A stretch of DNA of 64,000 bases from Astropecten irregularis (GCA_963971285.1 OZ020261.1:186001-250000), one strand, 5' to 3'; counted from the first letter of the stretch, positions 10,683 through 21,834 are shown. Translations and numbers: made by a program. The notes: generated by a model from the letters alone, not told the origin.

Positions 10683-10883
10683 CTGTCTTTTTTCTTTTAT
10701 TTTTGATAAACATCAAACAGATTTTTGGTCGCTGTTTTACAATTTTTTTGATAAATACACCATTTCAGGCGGAAACACTGTAACTGTATATTTCTACCAC
10801 CACCATCTTTATATCCTGTAAGTTATACGTAAGTCTTTTAACATTTCTGTTTTGGTTTCTTACCAAAGTATAATACCACATTT
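10683..10883 (-). repeat. Family M MITE, 5'-truncated
   Basis: Carries CCATTTCAGGCGGAAACA through TTACCAAAGTATAATACCACAT; the other terminus is missing. Confidence 0.65.
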
Positions 10884-10892
10884 AACACGAAG

Positions 10893-11500
10893 AAAGAAGA
10901 ACTTTTTCAGAGGTTGATTCCGGGTCATACGTCTTGAAAAATTGAACTACGAAGCAAATTTTTGTTAACGCAACAATGAAAAGGTGGTTTTTGTTTCATT
11001 TTTGGTTTGGGTTTATTTTAGACAATTTCATTTGTAATACTGCAGGTGATGAACCTACCCGCATTTTATCATGTGAAACGTGATAAGAAACAACTCCATC
11101 GGTTTTTGACCTCTAATAAGAGCACCTTGATGACTAGCGTTATAATTATACCCGCAGTGTTTTGAAAAGGGGCAATACGTTTTAGCCCAAAGTATACGAC
11201 AAAAGGATTATTCGGTAATATAGGGCGTTCCAGGACTGGGGAGCAAATAGCAATTAGGTGAAGGACACTGGATATCTTTGTGTCTTTTTCATTTGCCCTG
11301 GTCGGCAATGCACAGAATATTACTCTAAAGTTGGTGTTTGGAAGATAGCATGCGTAGTCGAGAAATATTGGGAACTAAAAACCATCATTGAGTCACCCTT
11401 AAACGTATACTTTACATTGCTGCAAATTATTTTCAATTTTTTTCACTTTTTTAGTGTCACATTTATAAGAGATAGGCCCAGTAGCATAATCATCAAATAA
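10893..11500 (+). repeat. Family R repeat, copy 2
   Basis: Colinear with 978-1500 including GCAGGTGATGAACCTACCC and GCGTTCCAGGACTGGGGAG. Placed upstream of AMP B as copy 1 is upstream of AMP A. Confidence 0.65.
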
Positions 11501-11569
11501 AATAGTAAAGCAAACTCATCCAATAACCAGAAGGGAAAAAGCCTGAATTTAAAGTCAGGTTGCAGTGTT

Positions 11570-11787
11570 GTTGCGCGTATTGATGAAATGATCCTTGGGG
11601 TATGTTGGTGTGTGCATGGTTTCATGGCCTCTGATTTCCAAACGATCAAAGATAATTGATTATCAGGGTCACCACCCACGTAGGGCTGGATAGCTCGGTT
11701 GGTAGAGCGCATGTACGGTATTTAGGAGGTCGCCGGTTCGAATCCATCTCCCGTCAATTTTTCTTTGTTCTCTTTTCAATGACGGTG
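11570..11787 (+). repeat. tRNA-derived SINE (family A)
   Basis: Contains the inter-head body (GATGAAATGATCCTTGGGG) then a head at 11687-11757 with A-box TAGCTCGGTTGGTAGAGCGC and B-box GGTTCGAATCC. A family M fragment follows at 11799-11853. Confidence 0.7.
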
Positions 11788-11869
11788 AAGTAAACTGTTT
11801 AAAGGTACTGTCATACTTTGGTAGCAATACCGAAACAGAAATCTTCATAGATTAGCACCTTGGTGAAGA

Positions 11870-12003
11870 GGAGCAATAATGTGACAAAGCGTCTTGCCCA
11901 AGGACGCCAACACCACTAGCCCATGGCTGTATTCGAACCCGCAATCTGTAGAATGACCATAAGACCTTAAATTCGACACGCTAGACCACTAGGCCACGGA
12001 ACC
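11870..12003 (-). repeat. tRNA-derived SINE (family B)
   Basis: On the minus strand: CCGTGGCCTAGTGGTCTAGC (A-box) and GGGTTCGAATACAG (B-box), then CTTGGGCAAGACGCTTTG. Equivalent in position to the SINE at 3115-3475. Confidence 0.7.
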
Positions 12004-12009
12004 TCACAT

Positions 12010-12290
12010 CTATCGCCTATCTAAGCGTGGACGAGTGTCACAAAAAGGGAATAATAACAATTATGTTTTGTATCGAGTCACAAGACACGCATGTCAGGCC
12101 CGATTTAGTATAGGTCCGGGTCCTGTTTTTTTTCGACTGAAGTCCTAGTAAGGGTTAGTAAGATTATAACCTACGTTCCACTGTTCCGTGTTACTATGTA
12201 ATCTATTCTTGATGCAATGTTAAATGTGTTTTGTCAGTATTTGAAGGAAAACCAACTAAATGAAATTAATTGATATAATCATTAAAACAA
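12010..12290 (+). repeat. Segment shared with 3900-4080
   Basis: Contains TATCGAGTCACAAGACACGC and TCTTGATGCAATGTTAAATG, matching the flank of AMP A with substitutions. Continues at 12690-12830 after SINE insertions. Confidence 0.55.
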
Positions 12291-12296
12291 AAAAAA

Positions 12297-12560
12297 CTGG
12301 AGCGGGAGACGAACCGGAGACCACTTGAACACTTTACATCCGCTCTACCAACTGAGCTATCCATCCCTGCGCTTGTGGTTCGGTGTCCCAAATAGTAATT
12401 AAATATCTTTGTTCGTTTGGCAGTCAGAAACCATGAAACTACACACACACCGACATATCCAAGGGATCTTGTAATCGATACACGCAACAATGCTGCAACC
12501 TGGGAATGGTACACGGGAGATCACTCAAAGAGGAAACGGCTTTTTAATTCATATACTGTA
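12297..12560 (-). repeat. tRNA-derived SINE (family A), near full length
   Basis: On the minus strand the body (AAAAAGCCGTTTCCTCTTTG... through ATCCCTTGGATATGTCGG) precedes a head at 12297-12366 with CTCAGTTGGTAGAGCGG. This shows the order of the consensus element: body then head. Confidence 0.7.
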
Positions 12561-12584
12561 CTCATCATTGAAAAGTTTGTTCTC

Positions 12585-12715
12585 TTTTGGGGACACCACC
12601 AAAGTAGGGCTGGATAGCTCAGTTGGTAGAGCGCATGTACTGTGTTCAGGAGGTCGCCGGTTCGAATCCCGCTCCAATCAATGTTCACTTTTCAATAAAA
12701 TGAAATGAATAGAAA
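12585..12715 (+). repeat. tRNA-derived SINE (family A) head
   Basis: GGCTGGATAGCTCAGTTGGT and GGTTCGAATCCCGCTCC are both well preserved. It could fold like a tRNA, but the repeated family and the 3' body argue for a SINE rather than a tRNA gene. Confidence 0.7.
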
Positions 12716-12839
12716 CGAAGTAAGGTTACTGGCAAGCACAGTCATAATTATATCGACTGAATGTTGTTGTCAGTTTTTGTGTCAGTTGTATGTCTGACGT
12801 CGGTTGCCCATAGATTTGCCCCATTACTTGTTTATTGAT

Positions 12840-13050
12840 TCTTTGTTCATCTTTGCTGTGTTTTAAATATGCCTACAGGTTCGTTCAACTTTGCCAAAGT
12901 GCACTAGCCTCAAAACACCAATTGTACCTGTGAAGCTTTGCTGAATTAAGTTGTTTTTCTGTTTTTGTTCTGCCGAAAGTAATTGACCTTTTCACTTGAT
13001 AAACACAGAAATCGCTGGCAGGATTATCGGCTCAACTATTCCAAATAAAA
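12840..13050 (+). promoter_or_regulatory. Distal upstream region of AMP B, cut off by a tandem array
   Basis: TTTGCCAAAGTGCACTAGCC, GCCGAAAGTAATTGACC and GGCTCAACTATTCCAAAT match the AMP A upstream region at about 4710-4872. Homology stops at 13048, where the tandem array begins, and resumes only at the TATA region near 17160. Confidence 0.6.
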
Positions 13051-13052
13051 CT

Positions 13053-16000
13053 AGACATTGTGGTTGTGGGAACAACCACTAGGTGTTCGGGGTCTTATTT
13101 CGTAGTGGAACTGTTATGTGAACATATTGGAACGTATTTTGATCAATCGTCCCTGATGTAATGGCATATCGAAATACATGTACACTTAAACTGCGTGACT
13201 GAACAAAAATACTGATCATACTGATTGCTGTATTCGTACACTGACTGATAAAGTATAGAAAATGGTGTCACCTTTAAATATACATAACATTGGCTGGACA
13301 ATAACTTCCGGTCAGTTCATCACAGCTAACTGAACATTTACAGAAGTCATTGAATGCATACGATGTATATATTTTACAATTTTCACCGATGTACGTCATG
13401 TAAATACTGAGTAAACAGTATTTGAATAATTACATAATTTTCCCTTTAAATGAGCATAACTTCCGGTTGAATGACGTCACAGATTTGAAACTTCACGAAC
13501 ATGTCAAGATGCAATAGCGCTCTTCACATACCAAATTTGGTGGGAATTCATTGTTCACTTTCGGATTACGTAATCACTGTATTTCTTTAATCAACCGTAG
13601 AGGGCGCTATATAGCCCGTATGACGTCATCGTTTATGTTTTCTGAAAGCCCAAGACCTTTTCTATCTTTGACCCATTTTGAGTCAAACTTCAACTTCCAG
13701 TAACACCGGAAGTGGAGGTCATTTGTACACAGCACTGAATATATTAATTGTTGAGATTTACGTGTTGAGTAATATATGTTAATATAAAAATCGTAGGTCA
13801 TGTGGTTCTTAAGTTACAGAGCACCAAAGTTTTTCATAAAAACGCTTGTAATTTGATACCCGATGACGTCATCATGACGTCAATCTTCTAAATACAACTT
13901 GACATCATGACCGAAGTTCCCACCATATCTTGTAACCGTCATATAGAAGTCTTGCAGACAAGTTTGGGATGAAAAAAAATGAAAAAACAAAACAAAAAAA
14001 TAGACATTGTGGTTGTAGGAACAACCACTAGGTGTTCGGGGTCTCATTTCGTAGTGGAAATGTTATGTGAACGTATGTTGGAACGTACAGTACGTGATCA
14101 ATCGTCCCTCATACAATGGCATATTGAAATACACTTCAACTACGTGACTGAGCAAAATTAATACATTTACTACATGTACTGATTATGCTGATTGCAGTAT
14201 ACGTACACTATGACTGATACCGTATAATGACATCACCTTTAATATTGTATGGACAATAACTTCCGGTTAGTTCTTCACAACCAACTGAACATTTTCAGAA
14301 GTCATTGAATGCACACGATATAAATATATTGCAATTTTCACTGACGTGCGTCATGTAATTATCGAGTAAACAGTATTTGAATAATGATGTCATCTTTCCT
14401 TTAAAAGCGCATAACTTCCGGTTGCATGACGTCACAGATTTCAAACTTCACACACATGTCGAAGTTTATTAGTGCTTCACAGTCACCAAATTTGGCGGAA
14501 ATCCGTTGTTTACTTTTGGATTACGTAATCACTGTATATCTTTAATCCACCGTAGAGGGCGCTATACAGCGTGTATGACGTCATCGTTTATATTTTCTGA
14601 AAGCCCAAGACCTACTCTATCTTTTACCCAGAGAGGTTTTATGTGCCTAAATCCTTCCGTTTTCGAGTTTTTTTGAGTCAAACTTCAACTTCCGGTAACA
14701 CCGGAAATGAAGGTCATTTGTGCACAACACTGAATTAATTAATTGTTAAAATTTACGTGTTGAGTAACATATGTCAATATCAAAATCGTAGGTCATGTGG
14801 TTCACAAGTTATAGAACACCAAAGTTTTTCCTAAAAACGCGTGTAATTTGATACCCGATGACGTCATCATGACGTCAATCTTCTAAATACAACTTGGGAT
14901 CATGACCGAAGTTCCCACCAAGTTTCAACTCAATATCTTGTACCTGTCACCAAGAAGTCCTGCGGACAAGTTTGGTCGGAAGGAGAAAAAAAAAAACTAG
15001 ACATTGTGGTTGTGGGAACAACCACTAGGTGTTCGGGGTCTCATTTCGTAGTGGAAATGTTATGTGAACGTATGTTGGAACGTACAGTATGTGATTATCG
15101 TCCCTCATTCAATGGCATATTAAAATACACTTCAACTGCGTGACTGAGCAAAATTAATACATGTACTACATGTACTGATTATGCTGATTGCAGTATTCGT
15201 ACACTATGACTGATACCGTATAATGACATCACCTTTAATATTGTATGGACAATAACTTCCGGTTAGTTCTTCACAACCAACTGAACATTTTCAGAAGTCA
15301 TTGAATGCACACGATATAAATATATTGCAATTTTCACTGACGTGCGTCATGTAATTATCGAGTAAACAGTATTTGAATAATGACGTCATCTTTCCTTTAA
15401 AAGCGCATAACTTCCGGTTGCATGACGTCACGAATTTCAAACTTCACACACACATGTCGAAGTTCATTAGTAGTTCACAGTCACCAAATTTGGCGGAAAT
15501 CCGTTGTTTACTTTTGGATTACGTAATCACTGCATATCTTTAATCCACCGTAGAGGGCGCTACACAGCCCGTATGACGTCATCGTTTATATTTTCTGAAA
15601 GCCCAAGACCTTGTCTATCTTTGAACCACTGAGGTTTTTTGGGCCTAAATCCTTCCGTTTTCGAGTTATTTTGAGTCAAACTTCAACTTCCGGTAACACC
15701 GGAAGTGAAGGTCATTTGTACACAACACTGAATATATTAATTGTTAAGATTTACGTGTTGAGTAACATATGTCAATATCAAAATCGTAGGTCATGTGGTT
15801 CACAAGTTATAGAACACCAAAGTTTTTCCTAAAAACGCGTGTAATTTGATACCTAATGACGTCATCATGACGTCAAACTTCTAAATACAACTTGGCATCA
15901 TGACCAAAGTTCCCACCAAGTTTCAAGTCAATATCTTGTAACCGTCATATAGAAGTCCTGCGGACAAATTTGGGAAGAAAAAAAATGAAAAAAAAACTAG

Positions 16001-17157
16001 ACATTGTGGTTGTGGGAACAACCACTAGGTGTTCGGGGTCTCATTTCGTAGTGGAAATGTTATGTGAACGTATGTTGGAACGTACAGTATGTATCAATCG
16101 TCCCTCATACAATGGCATATTGAAATACACTTCAACTGCGTGACTGAGCAAAATTAATACATGTACTTCATGCACTGATTATGCTGATTGCAGTATTCGT
16201 ACACTATGACTGATACCGTACGTATAATGACATCACCTTTAATATTGTATGAACAATAACTTCCGGTTAGTTCTTCACAACCAACTGAACATTTTCAGAA
16301 GTCATTTAATGCACACGATATAAATATATTGCAATTTTCACTGAAATGCGTCATGTAATTATCAAGTAAACAGTATTTGAAAAATGACGTCATCTTTCCT
16401 TTAAAAGCGCATAACTTCCGGTTGCATGACGTCACAAATTTCAAACTTCACAGACATGTCGAAGTTCATTAGTGCTTCACAGTCACCAAATTTGGCGGAA
16501 ATCCGTTGTTTACTTTTGGATTACGTAATCACTGTTTATCTTTAATCCACCGTAGAGGGCGCTATACAGCCTGTATGACGTCATCGTTTATATTTTCTGA
16601 AAGCCCAAGACCTTCTCTATCTTTGAACCACTGAGGTTTTTTGTGCCTAAATCCTACCGTTTTCGAGTTATTTTGAGTCAAACTTCAACTTCCGGTAACG
16701 CCGGAAGTGAAGGTCATTTGTACACAATATATATATATTAATTGTTAAGATTTACGTGTTGAGTAACATATGTCAATATCAAAATCGTAGGTCATGTGGT
16801 TCTGAAGTTATGGGGCACCAACGTTTTTCATTAAAACGCTTGTAATTTGATACCCGATGACGTCATCATGACGTCAATCTTTTAAATACAACTTGACATC
16901 ATGACCAAAGTTCCCACCAAGTTTCATGTCGATATCTTGTACCTGTCACCAAGAAGTCCTGCTGACAAGTTTGGGATGAAAAAAAATGGGAAAAAAAAAA
17001 AAAACTCGAACAATTACAATAGGTGTTCGGCTTGAACCCGAACACCTAAAAAAAAAAACTCGAACAATTACAATAGGTGTTCGGCTTGAACCCGAACACC
17101 TAAATAGACATTGTGGTTGTGGGAACAACCACTAGGTGTTCGGGGTCTCATTTCGTA
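13053..17157 (+). repeat. Tandem array of about 1-kb units (4 full, 1 partial)
   Basis: Units begin with AGACATTGTGGTTGTGGGAA at 13053, 14002, 14999, 15999 and 17106 (partial). Spacings are 949, 997, 1000 and 1107 bp. Each unit starts with the hairpin GTGGTTGT/ACAACCAC and TAGGTGTTCGGGG, and repeats CTTCCGGT, TGACGTCAT-type palindromes and a CCGTAGAGGGCGCTA motif. The last unit ends with a 57-bp duplication (16989-17103) containing TAGGTGTTCGG and its inverse. No open frame is conserved across units. The array is a satellite or tandemised element sitting in the upstream region of AMP B. Confidence 0.85.
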
Positions 17158-17167
17158 CAGGAACTGC

Positions 17168-17174
17168 TTATAAG
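17168..17174 (+). promoter_or_regulatory. TATA box of AMP gene B
   Basis: TTATAAG lies 58 bp before the ATG at 17232, the same distance as in copy A. It is only about 11 bp past the end of the tandem array. Confidence 0.6.
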
Positions 17175-17231
17175 GCCACCGTTTTGAATGGTTTGGTACA
17201 TTCGTCTCACCGAGACTACCAGACCTACACC

Positions 17232-17289
17232 ATGGCTCGCTCAATGCTGTTAGTCTTGCTCGTCGCTTGTGTTGCAGTTATTGTGGCAG
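17232..17289 (+). CDS. AMP B exon 1 (signal peptide)
   Basis: Encodes the same 19-residue signal as copy A, with donor G|GTAAGT. The untranslated leader and the first part of intron 1 also match copy A. Confidence 0.75.
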
Positions 17290-19701
17290 GTAAGTTTTAT
17301 TTTATTGAAAGTGTGTTTTTACTTCTTATCCTTAGTTTAAATGTCCTCGTTGGTTGAAAATACAATTGGAACATGCTAGCACAAAAACACATTGCGCATA
17401 AATGTATAGCCGATTGCCTCTTTTGTTGCAATCCCTCTTAAGGGGTTGCCGGTGCGAGATGCACTGCACCGCCACAATTGTGTGTCCTTGCGCAGTTGGA
17501 AAGTAGGGCATCACTGTACTTGAAATAATTATTTATTATTCCTTAAATAAACTATTGTTTGTAACAAATTAAACTATGGGGCAACAAGTGATCTGTGATC
17601 TGTGTAGATACTTTTTATATAGAGACCAGTTTTGTGACATCTGACTGCCAAACGAACACAATAAATTGACTTTTAAAGCCCTGTCGCCGGAGCGTTACCG
17701 GAACACAAATAGTGTGTGACAGGGCCTTTAGGTACACAACCAACGTAGGGCTGGATATCACAGTTGGTAGAGCGCCTGCAAGGAGGTTGCTGGTTCGAAT
17801 TCCACTCCAGTCAATTTTTCTTTGTTCACATTTCAATGACTAAAAAATAATCAATTAACCACATGGGAAACTGACTGTAATTAAAGTCATTGAAAACCAC
17901 TCTACCAACAGAGCTATCTACCCTACGTTATGGTGTCCCAAATAGTCAACGGACCGTTCCGGCTTTCTTAAGCCCCGCCCACGTGTGTGTTTTACATACA
18001 GCTGTGACCGAGTTTGACCAAGGCTTTCGTGGTCACCTGATTAAAAGGCGTCCTCTGATTGGTCAATGCGCACAGTTTGATTGACAGGCCGGAAGGGTCC
18101 ATTATCTTTGTTCGTTTGGCAGTCAGAAGCAATAAAACCACGCACGCAATCGCCGTGACTCAATCAGTGGTAATTGTTCCCTTGCGGTTATTTGATGATA
18201 TTATTAAGATTATATGAATTAAAAAGCCGTATTCTTTAAGAGTGATCCCCCATGTACCGTTCTCAGATTGCAGCTTTGCTGCGTGTATCGATGAAATGAT
18301 CCCTGGGATATGGCGGTGTGTGCGTGGTTATAATGTGCAGTAGGCCTGCATAGATCAGGCAGCGAGTGTGGAAGTTTGCATTGTACATTTGATCATCACC
18401 GGCCGACCTAAAATCCCTCTTGTGCGCCGTCAAAATGGTATCAAGTGTGAGTAATCTTGTTTCTTTTACGTTTCAGAAGAAATCACTGAAGCCGATCTGC
18501 CCACCACCAACGTGGAAGAAACTGACGAGAGTCGTTTTGATGAACAAGAAGACCTTGTCGATTCAGACACTGAAGATGTGGAGACGGACCTTGAAGATGA
18601 GGACACCGATCTCGGAGACACGATGTCGGAGCTTGAAGATGCAGACACGGACCTTGATGTGGAGGCTGTAGATCCTGAGGAAGACGGGGAAATGTAGGCT
18701 TATTTCAATGACCAAATCACCTGATAGGCTGAAGTATGATTCATTGGACCTTTTTGTTATAAAAGGCCCAAATAAGTAATCATTTCTCATTATATTTTAA
18801 TTGGAGGGCACGTTTAAGCTGTAAACACACATCCAACGGAAAAAGTATTCCCGCGTTTCTGATATAAATCCGTAAAATTCTTTACGCTTATAGAGGAGTT
18901 TCGTGCACATGGTTTTATTTGCGAAAAATTATGCAAAATGTTCGAATTCATATAGAATCATCAGAGATCACTTTTACCAATCACTTTTTAAGATAAAGGC
19001 ATTCTAACTTTTATGTTTAAAGGTACTTTCCTACTAAGGTAGCATACTAAGACAAATCTTCACAGATTTATCTATAGCGTACAGGCTTTCGAGATTGACG
19101 ATGGTAGAAACATACTGTTAAAATGTTTCTGCCTGAAATGCTTTATATATCCAGAAAAGAGTAAAACCAATTGTCCAAGAACACCTTTGATCTTTTTATA
19201 ACAATGGAAATATTTGTTTTGTAATACAGTAGGCGTTTCTGCTGTTTTCTCAAAAAAGGAGGCACCTTGTTGGACTGACAATTTCACAGATGACTGTTAT
19301 TGTATCTTTCTTGATATTTGTACCGATGAATCTACAATTCTTTGACAAAAACAAAAGTATGATACAACCTATAAATTTGTATTTTTCTCTCCTAGCCAAC
19401 CCATGATGACTGAGAGTGTTATAGGCGTAGATGTAAGACTCACTGGTGTTTGAGGCGGCGGTGTAGAGGGAAAGCAAGCTGCATTAAATGCCTGAGATCT
19501 AAAAGGTGTCGTAAATTCGCCGCCAGTATAGCAAGGTGTATGCGCCGTAACAATTGTCGTAACCGTCTTTTCCGCAGTCGGAGGTGCAGTATGCGCAAAT
19601 GGTGTCGTAACGTACGTAATCGTTACCGTGCCAGTCGCCGTCGCCGTCACCGTCGCCGTCGCCGTCACCGTCGCCGTCGCCGTCACCGTCGCCGTGGTTA
19701 G
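17232..19701 (+). CDS. Antimicrobial-peptide-like precursor B (three exons, shifted acceptor needed)
   Basis: Proposed spliced CDS: 17232-17289, 18477-18693 and 19425-19701, giving 183 residues. The signal peptide is identical to that of copy A and the acidic prosegment is closely related. Relative to A, exon 3 carries 8 extra bases near 19415-19424. With the ancestral acceptor (after CTCTCCTAG at 19395) the frame reaches TGA at 19451-19453 and the cationic peptide is lost. An acceptor inside the changed segment (GTTATAG, ending 19424) restores the exact frame and keeps all ten cysteines, but drops a short QPMM-type leader. That acceptor has a poor pyrimidine tract, so use of it is inferred. 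The Arg/His tail is longer than in A because of a GC-rich hexamer-like repeat. Alternatively the copy is becoming a pseudogene. Confidence 0.6.
17740..17860 (+). repeat. tRNA-derived SINE (family A) in intron 1 of AMP B
   Basis: Head GGCTGGATATCACAGTTGGT and B-box GGTTCGAATTCC, then TTTTTCTTTGTTCACATTTC. Homologous in position to the SINE at 5465-5680. Confidence 0.65.
17951..18100. repeat. 150-bp MITE related to a THAP-bearing element
   Basis: Termini GGACCGTTCCGGC and, inverted, GGACCCTTCCGGC. It is inserted in a reverse-orientation family A SINE: flanking AATAGTCAA and ATTATCTTTG are contiguous in other SINE copies. About 100 bp of its left part, including CCCACGTGTGTGT and TTACATACA, matches the left end of the 680-bp element at 31136-31815. 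No clear 8-bp target duplication is visible. Confidence 0.65.
18477..18693 (+). CDS. AMP B exon 2 (acidic prosegment)
   Basis: Acceptor TTTCAG and donor AT|GTAGGC. The exon is six bases longer than exon 2 of copy A, in frame, and is again rich in Asp and Glu. The end phase leaves AT, which with the downstream base gives Met (shifted acceptor) or Ile (ancestral acceptor). Confidence 0.7.
19017..19376 (+). repeat. Family M MITE in intron 2 of AMP B
   Basis: TTAAAGGTACTTTCCTACTA through AAAAGTATGATACAACCTAT. Same intronic position as the split MITE of copy A and uninterrupted here. Confidence 0.7.
19425..19701 (+). CDS. AMP B exon 3 (cationic peptide, alternative acceptor)
   Basis: Read from 19425 the exon encodes a peptide aligned without gaps to copy A from its first cysteine, including all ten cysteines and the KWC motif. 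The tail (19633-19698) is encoded by three near-identical 18-bp units made of CGTCGC and CAC codons and ends Gly-stop. The ancestral exon start would be 19396. Confidence 0.6.
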
Positions 19702-20262
19702 TTACTATCTCTTTGCAATGGTTATGGAAATGGCTAAAAATGATAATGACGTTGAGCAATACTTATGAGATGATTAAAGTATAATGACGGTATATAACAC
19801 TCTTGTGATGGCCAAAGTATAATGGCATCATTCTACACTCTTCTTATGAGTAAAGTATAATCTCGATATGGAACACTCTAAATGAAAAACAGTCTGGATA
19901 ACATCAATATTTGGGACGAAATTTCTAAATTTCTGTAGAACAAAAAAATGATAATTTTGGAAAAATAGTAAAGGAAGAAGTTAAGTCTTAGTAACTCAAA
20001 GGTGTCCAAAGTTACCCGATGGGGTTCAAAACATTATATAGTATTCTATAGGTGATAGAGTTAGACTGTATTTGCATATCTTGAGGCTTACTTGAGGTCT
20101 GGCAAGTGTTGCACTTGCTCCGTGCGCTACTTGTTGAAGTTCTCGCCTCTAAACAGGACTGCCAAACGGCTCATACTGACATTAAAGCGATATACAAATA
20201 TTAATCCTTACTTTTTGTTCTATTCTACTCGGTATTATGGTATCTATTTGTCTTCATGCAGA

Positions 20263-20268
20263 AATAAA
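20263..20268 (+). terminator. Poly(A) signal of AMP B
   Basis: AATAAA in the CATGCAGAAATAAAAT context shared with copy A. Confidence 0.5.
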
Positions 20269-20509
20269 ATGTTAACAAGCAAACGCTCACGTTTCGGTAT
20301 TCAAGTAATTGTTTTGTTTAGAAATAGGCCTAGAATAACAAAGTATTATCGTTTTACAGTAAACTTTAGAGAAGAAAAAGAGGTGGAGACAACATTAGAT
20401 AGCTTTGAAGGCCACGAAATGCATACGTCGCTATTGTATTGGCGCATTTCATTCCCACGCCCCTCTCCCTGGAAAATCATGGATCCGCCCCTGACCTCCG
20501 CATTCATAC

Positions 20510-21120
20510 GATAACAAGGTAAACAGACAAGAAGAAAGGCGATGAAAGTCAAGCGATGTCGTGTTGCTGGTAGCGAGGTTTCAGCTGCTGGTACTGCTAG
20601 CCTTCATCGGGAAACTGAATAACTTGTTGCTGTGGAGTCCGTTATATCCTGTGGGGCAGGATTCTGGTTCACAATGCCGTGATCAGCGGCAAGATAAAGA
20701 TCGGCAGCAGCGCTACTGCACCAAACGAGTCTGCTGCCACCATGAGTTTACAAGTTTCTCCAAGATTCTCGCAAGATTTTCTGAAACTGAAATTTACGTT
20801 TTGATCACGCCGTATTAACAACAGCATTATTGCGTGTCACTTAGCAAGATATTTCTAATATGAATGGCTGCTACTTTGCCACTAATAAGAGACGTCAGAT
20901 AATGTTGATTATGGCGTCCAAGTACGCCATAACTACAAACACAATTTTATTGAAGATCGGATTATTCAAACAATTAAAATAAAAAGTATTTTAACTGCCT
21001 CGTAAGAAGGTATAATCACACGCAAGATGGACGAGTATAGGCATGAAATCATTCAACGTGATACTCCTTACCTAGATGGCATGTCCGTTTTGCAGTTCTG
21101 CATAGCGGGAGAGAGGAGTG
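20510..21120. other. No feature recognised
   Basis: Mixed-composition intergenic sequence after the end of A/B homology (about 20345). A possible transposon terminus (GGATCCGCCCCTGAC) is at 20481-20495. Confidence 0.5.
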
Positions 21121-21123
21121 TTT

Positions 21124-21479
21124 TAAGGTAGTATCATAGAGACCAACAGAAAAATGTTCACAGATTTACGTTTAACTTTCAGGGTATGAAGATGATGTTG
21201 GTAGAAACCTACCATAAATTTATTCCGCCTGAAAATGGTGCATTTATCCAGAAATTAGTAAAACAATGACCAAAAATGGTTTTTTATCTTTTAAAAGATC
21301 AAAAATAAAAGAGAGAAGACTTAAGAAATACTGTGGCTGTTTTTCACTGTTTTCTCATGAAGTGGACACCGTATGGGACTGAAATTTTCACAAATGACTG
21401 TTATTGTATCTGTCTTGACATTTTTGCCCATGAATCTGTATTTCTGTGATCAAAACAAAGTATGATACTACCTTTAAGG
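21124..21479 (+). repeat. Family M MITE
   Basis: TTAAGGTAGTATCATAGAGA to AAAGTATGATACTACCTTTAA, with the TCTTTTAAAAGATC centre. Confidence 0.75.
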
Positions 21480-21689
21480 CAAGTTCCTCAACGGTACACA
21501 ACGGCCTCATTCTCATCGTCCGTCAGCACAGCATACAGTGAAGATAGGTGGGTTGCTTAATGGAAAGAAAACCAATGTTGACTGTTCCACTTCTAACCTC
21601 ATGTCGATCGGTGGAGGAAGAGTGACCATACCCAATGTGCGTACCCTGAAGGATGCATCCAGGTGCTGGCGGTGTCCCTTCAACATAGG

Positions 21690-21790
21690 CCTGGATAGCT
21701 GATAAGAGCGCCGGTACGATCTTCTGAAGGTCGCAGCTGGTTCAAACCCCGTTTCAGTCATTTATTTCTTTGTCCACTTTGTAATGACTT
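21690..21790 (+). repeat. tRNA-derived SINE (family A), degenerate
   Basis: Head GGCCTGGATAGCTGATAAGA and a damaged B-box GGTTCAAACCCC, then ATTTCTTTGTCCACTTTGTAA. Confidence 0.55.
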
Positions 21791-21834
21791 GTGGCAAAAC
21801 AAGTGACTTTAGGGCCTAAATTCATCCAAACAGC

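Noticed and set aside
12605..12680. Possible functional tRNA gene
   Set aside because: A- and B-boxes are good, but the segment is one of many family copies with a shared 3' body and no clean aminoacyl stem.
13053..17157. CRISPR-like array
   Set aside because: Units are about 1 kb, have no short repeat plus unique spacer structure, and the genome is eukaryotic.
19369..19759. Minus-strand frames rich in Thr-Ala-Thr-Val or Gly-Asp repeats
   Set aside because: These are the complements of the Arg-rich codons in AMP B exon 3.
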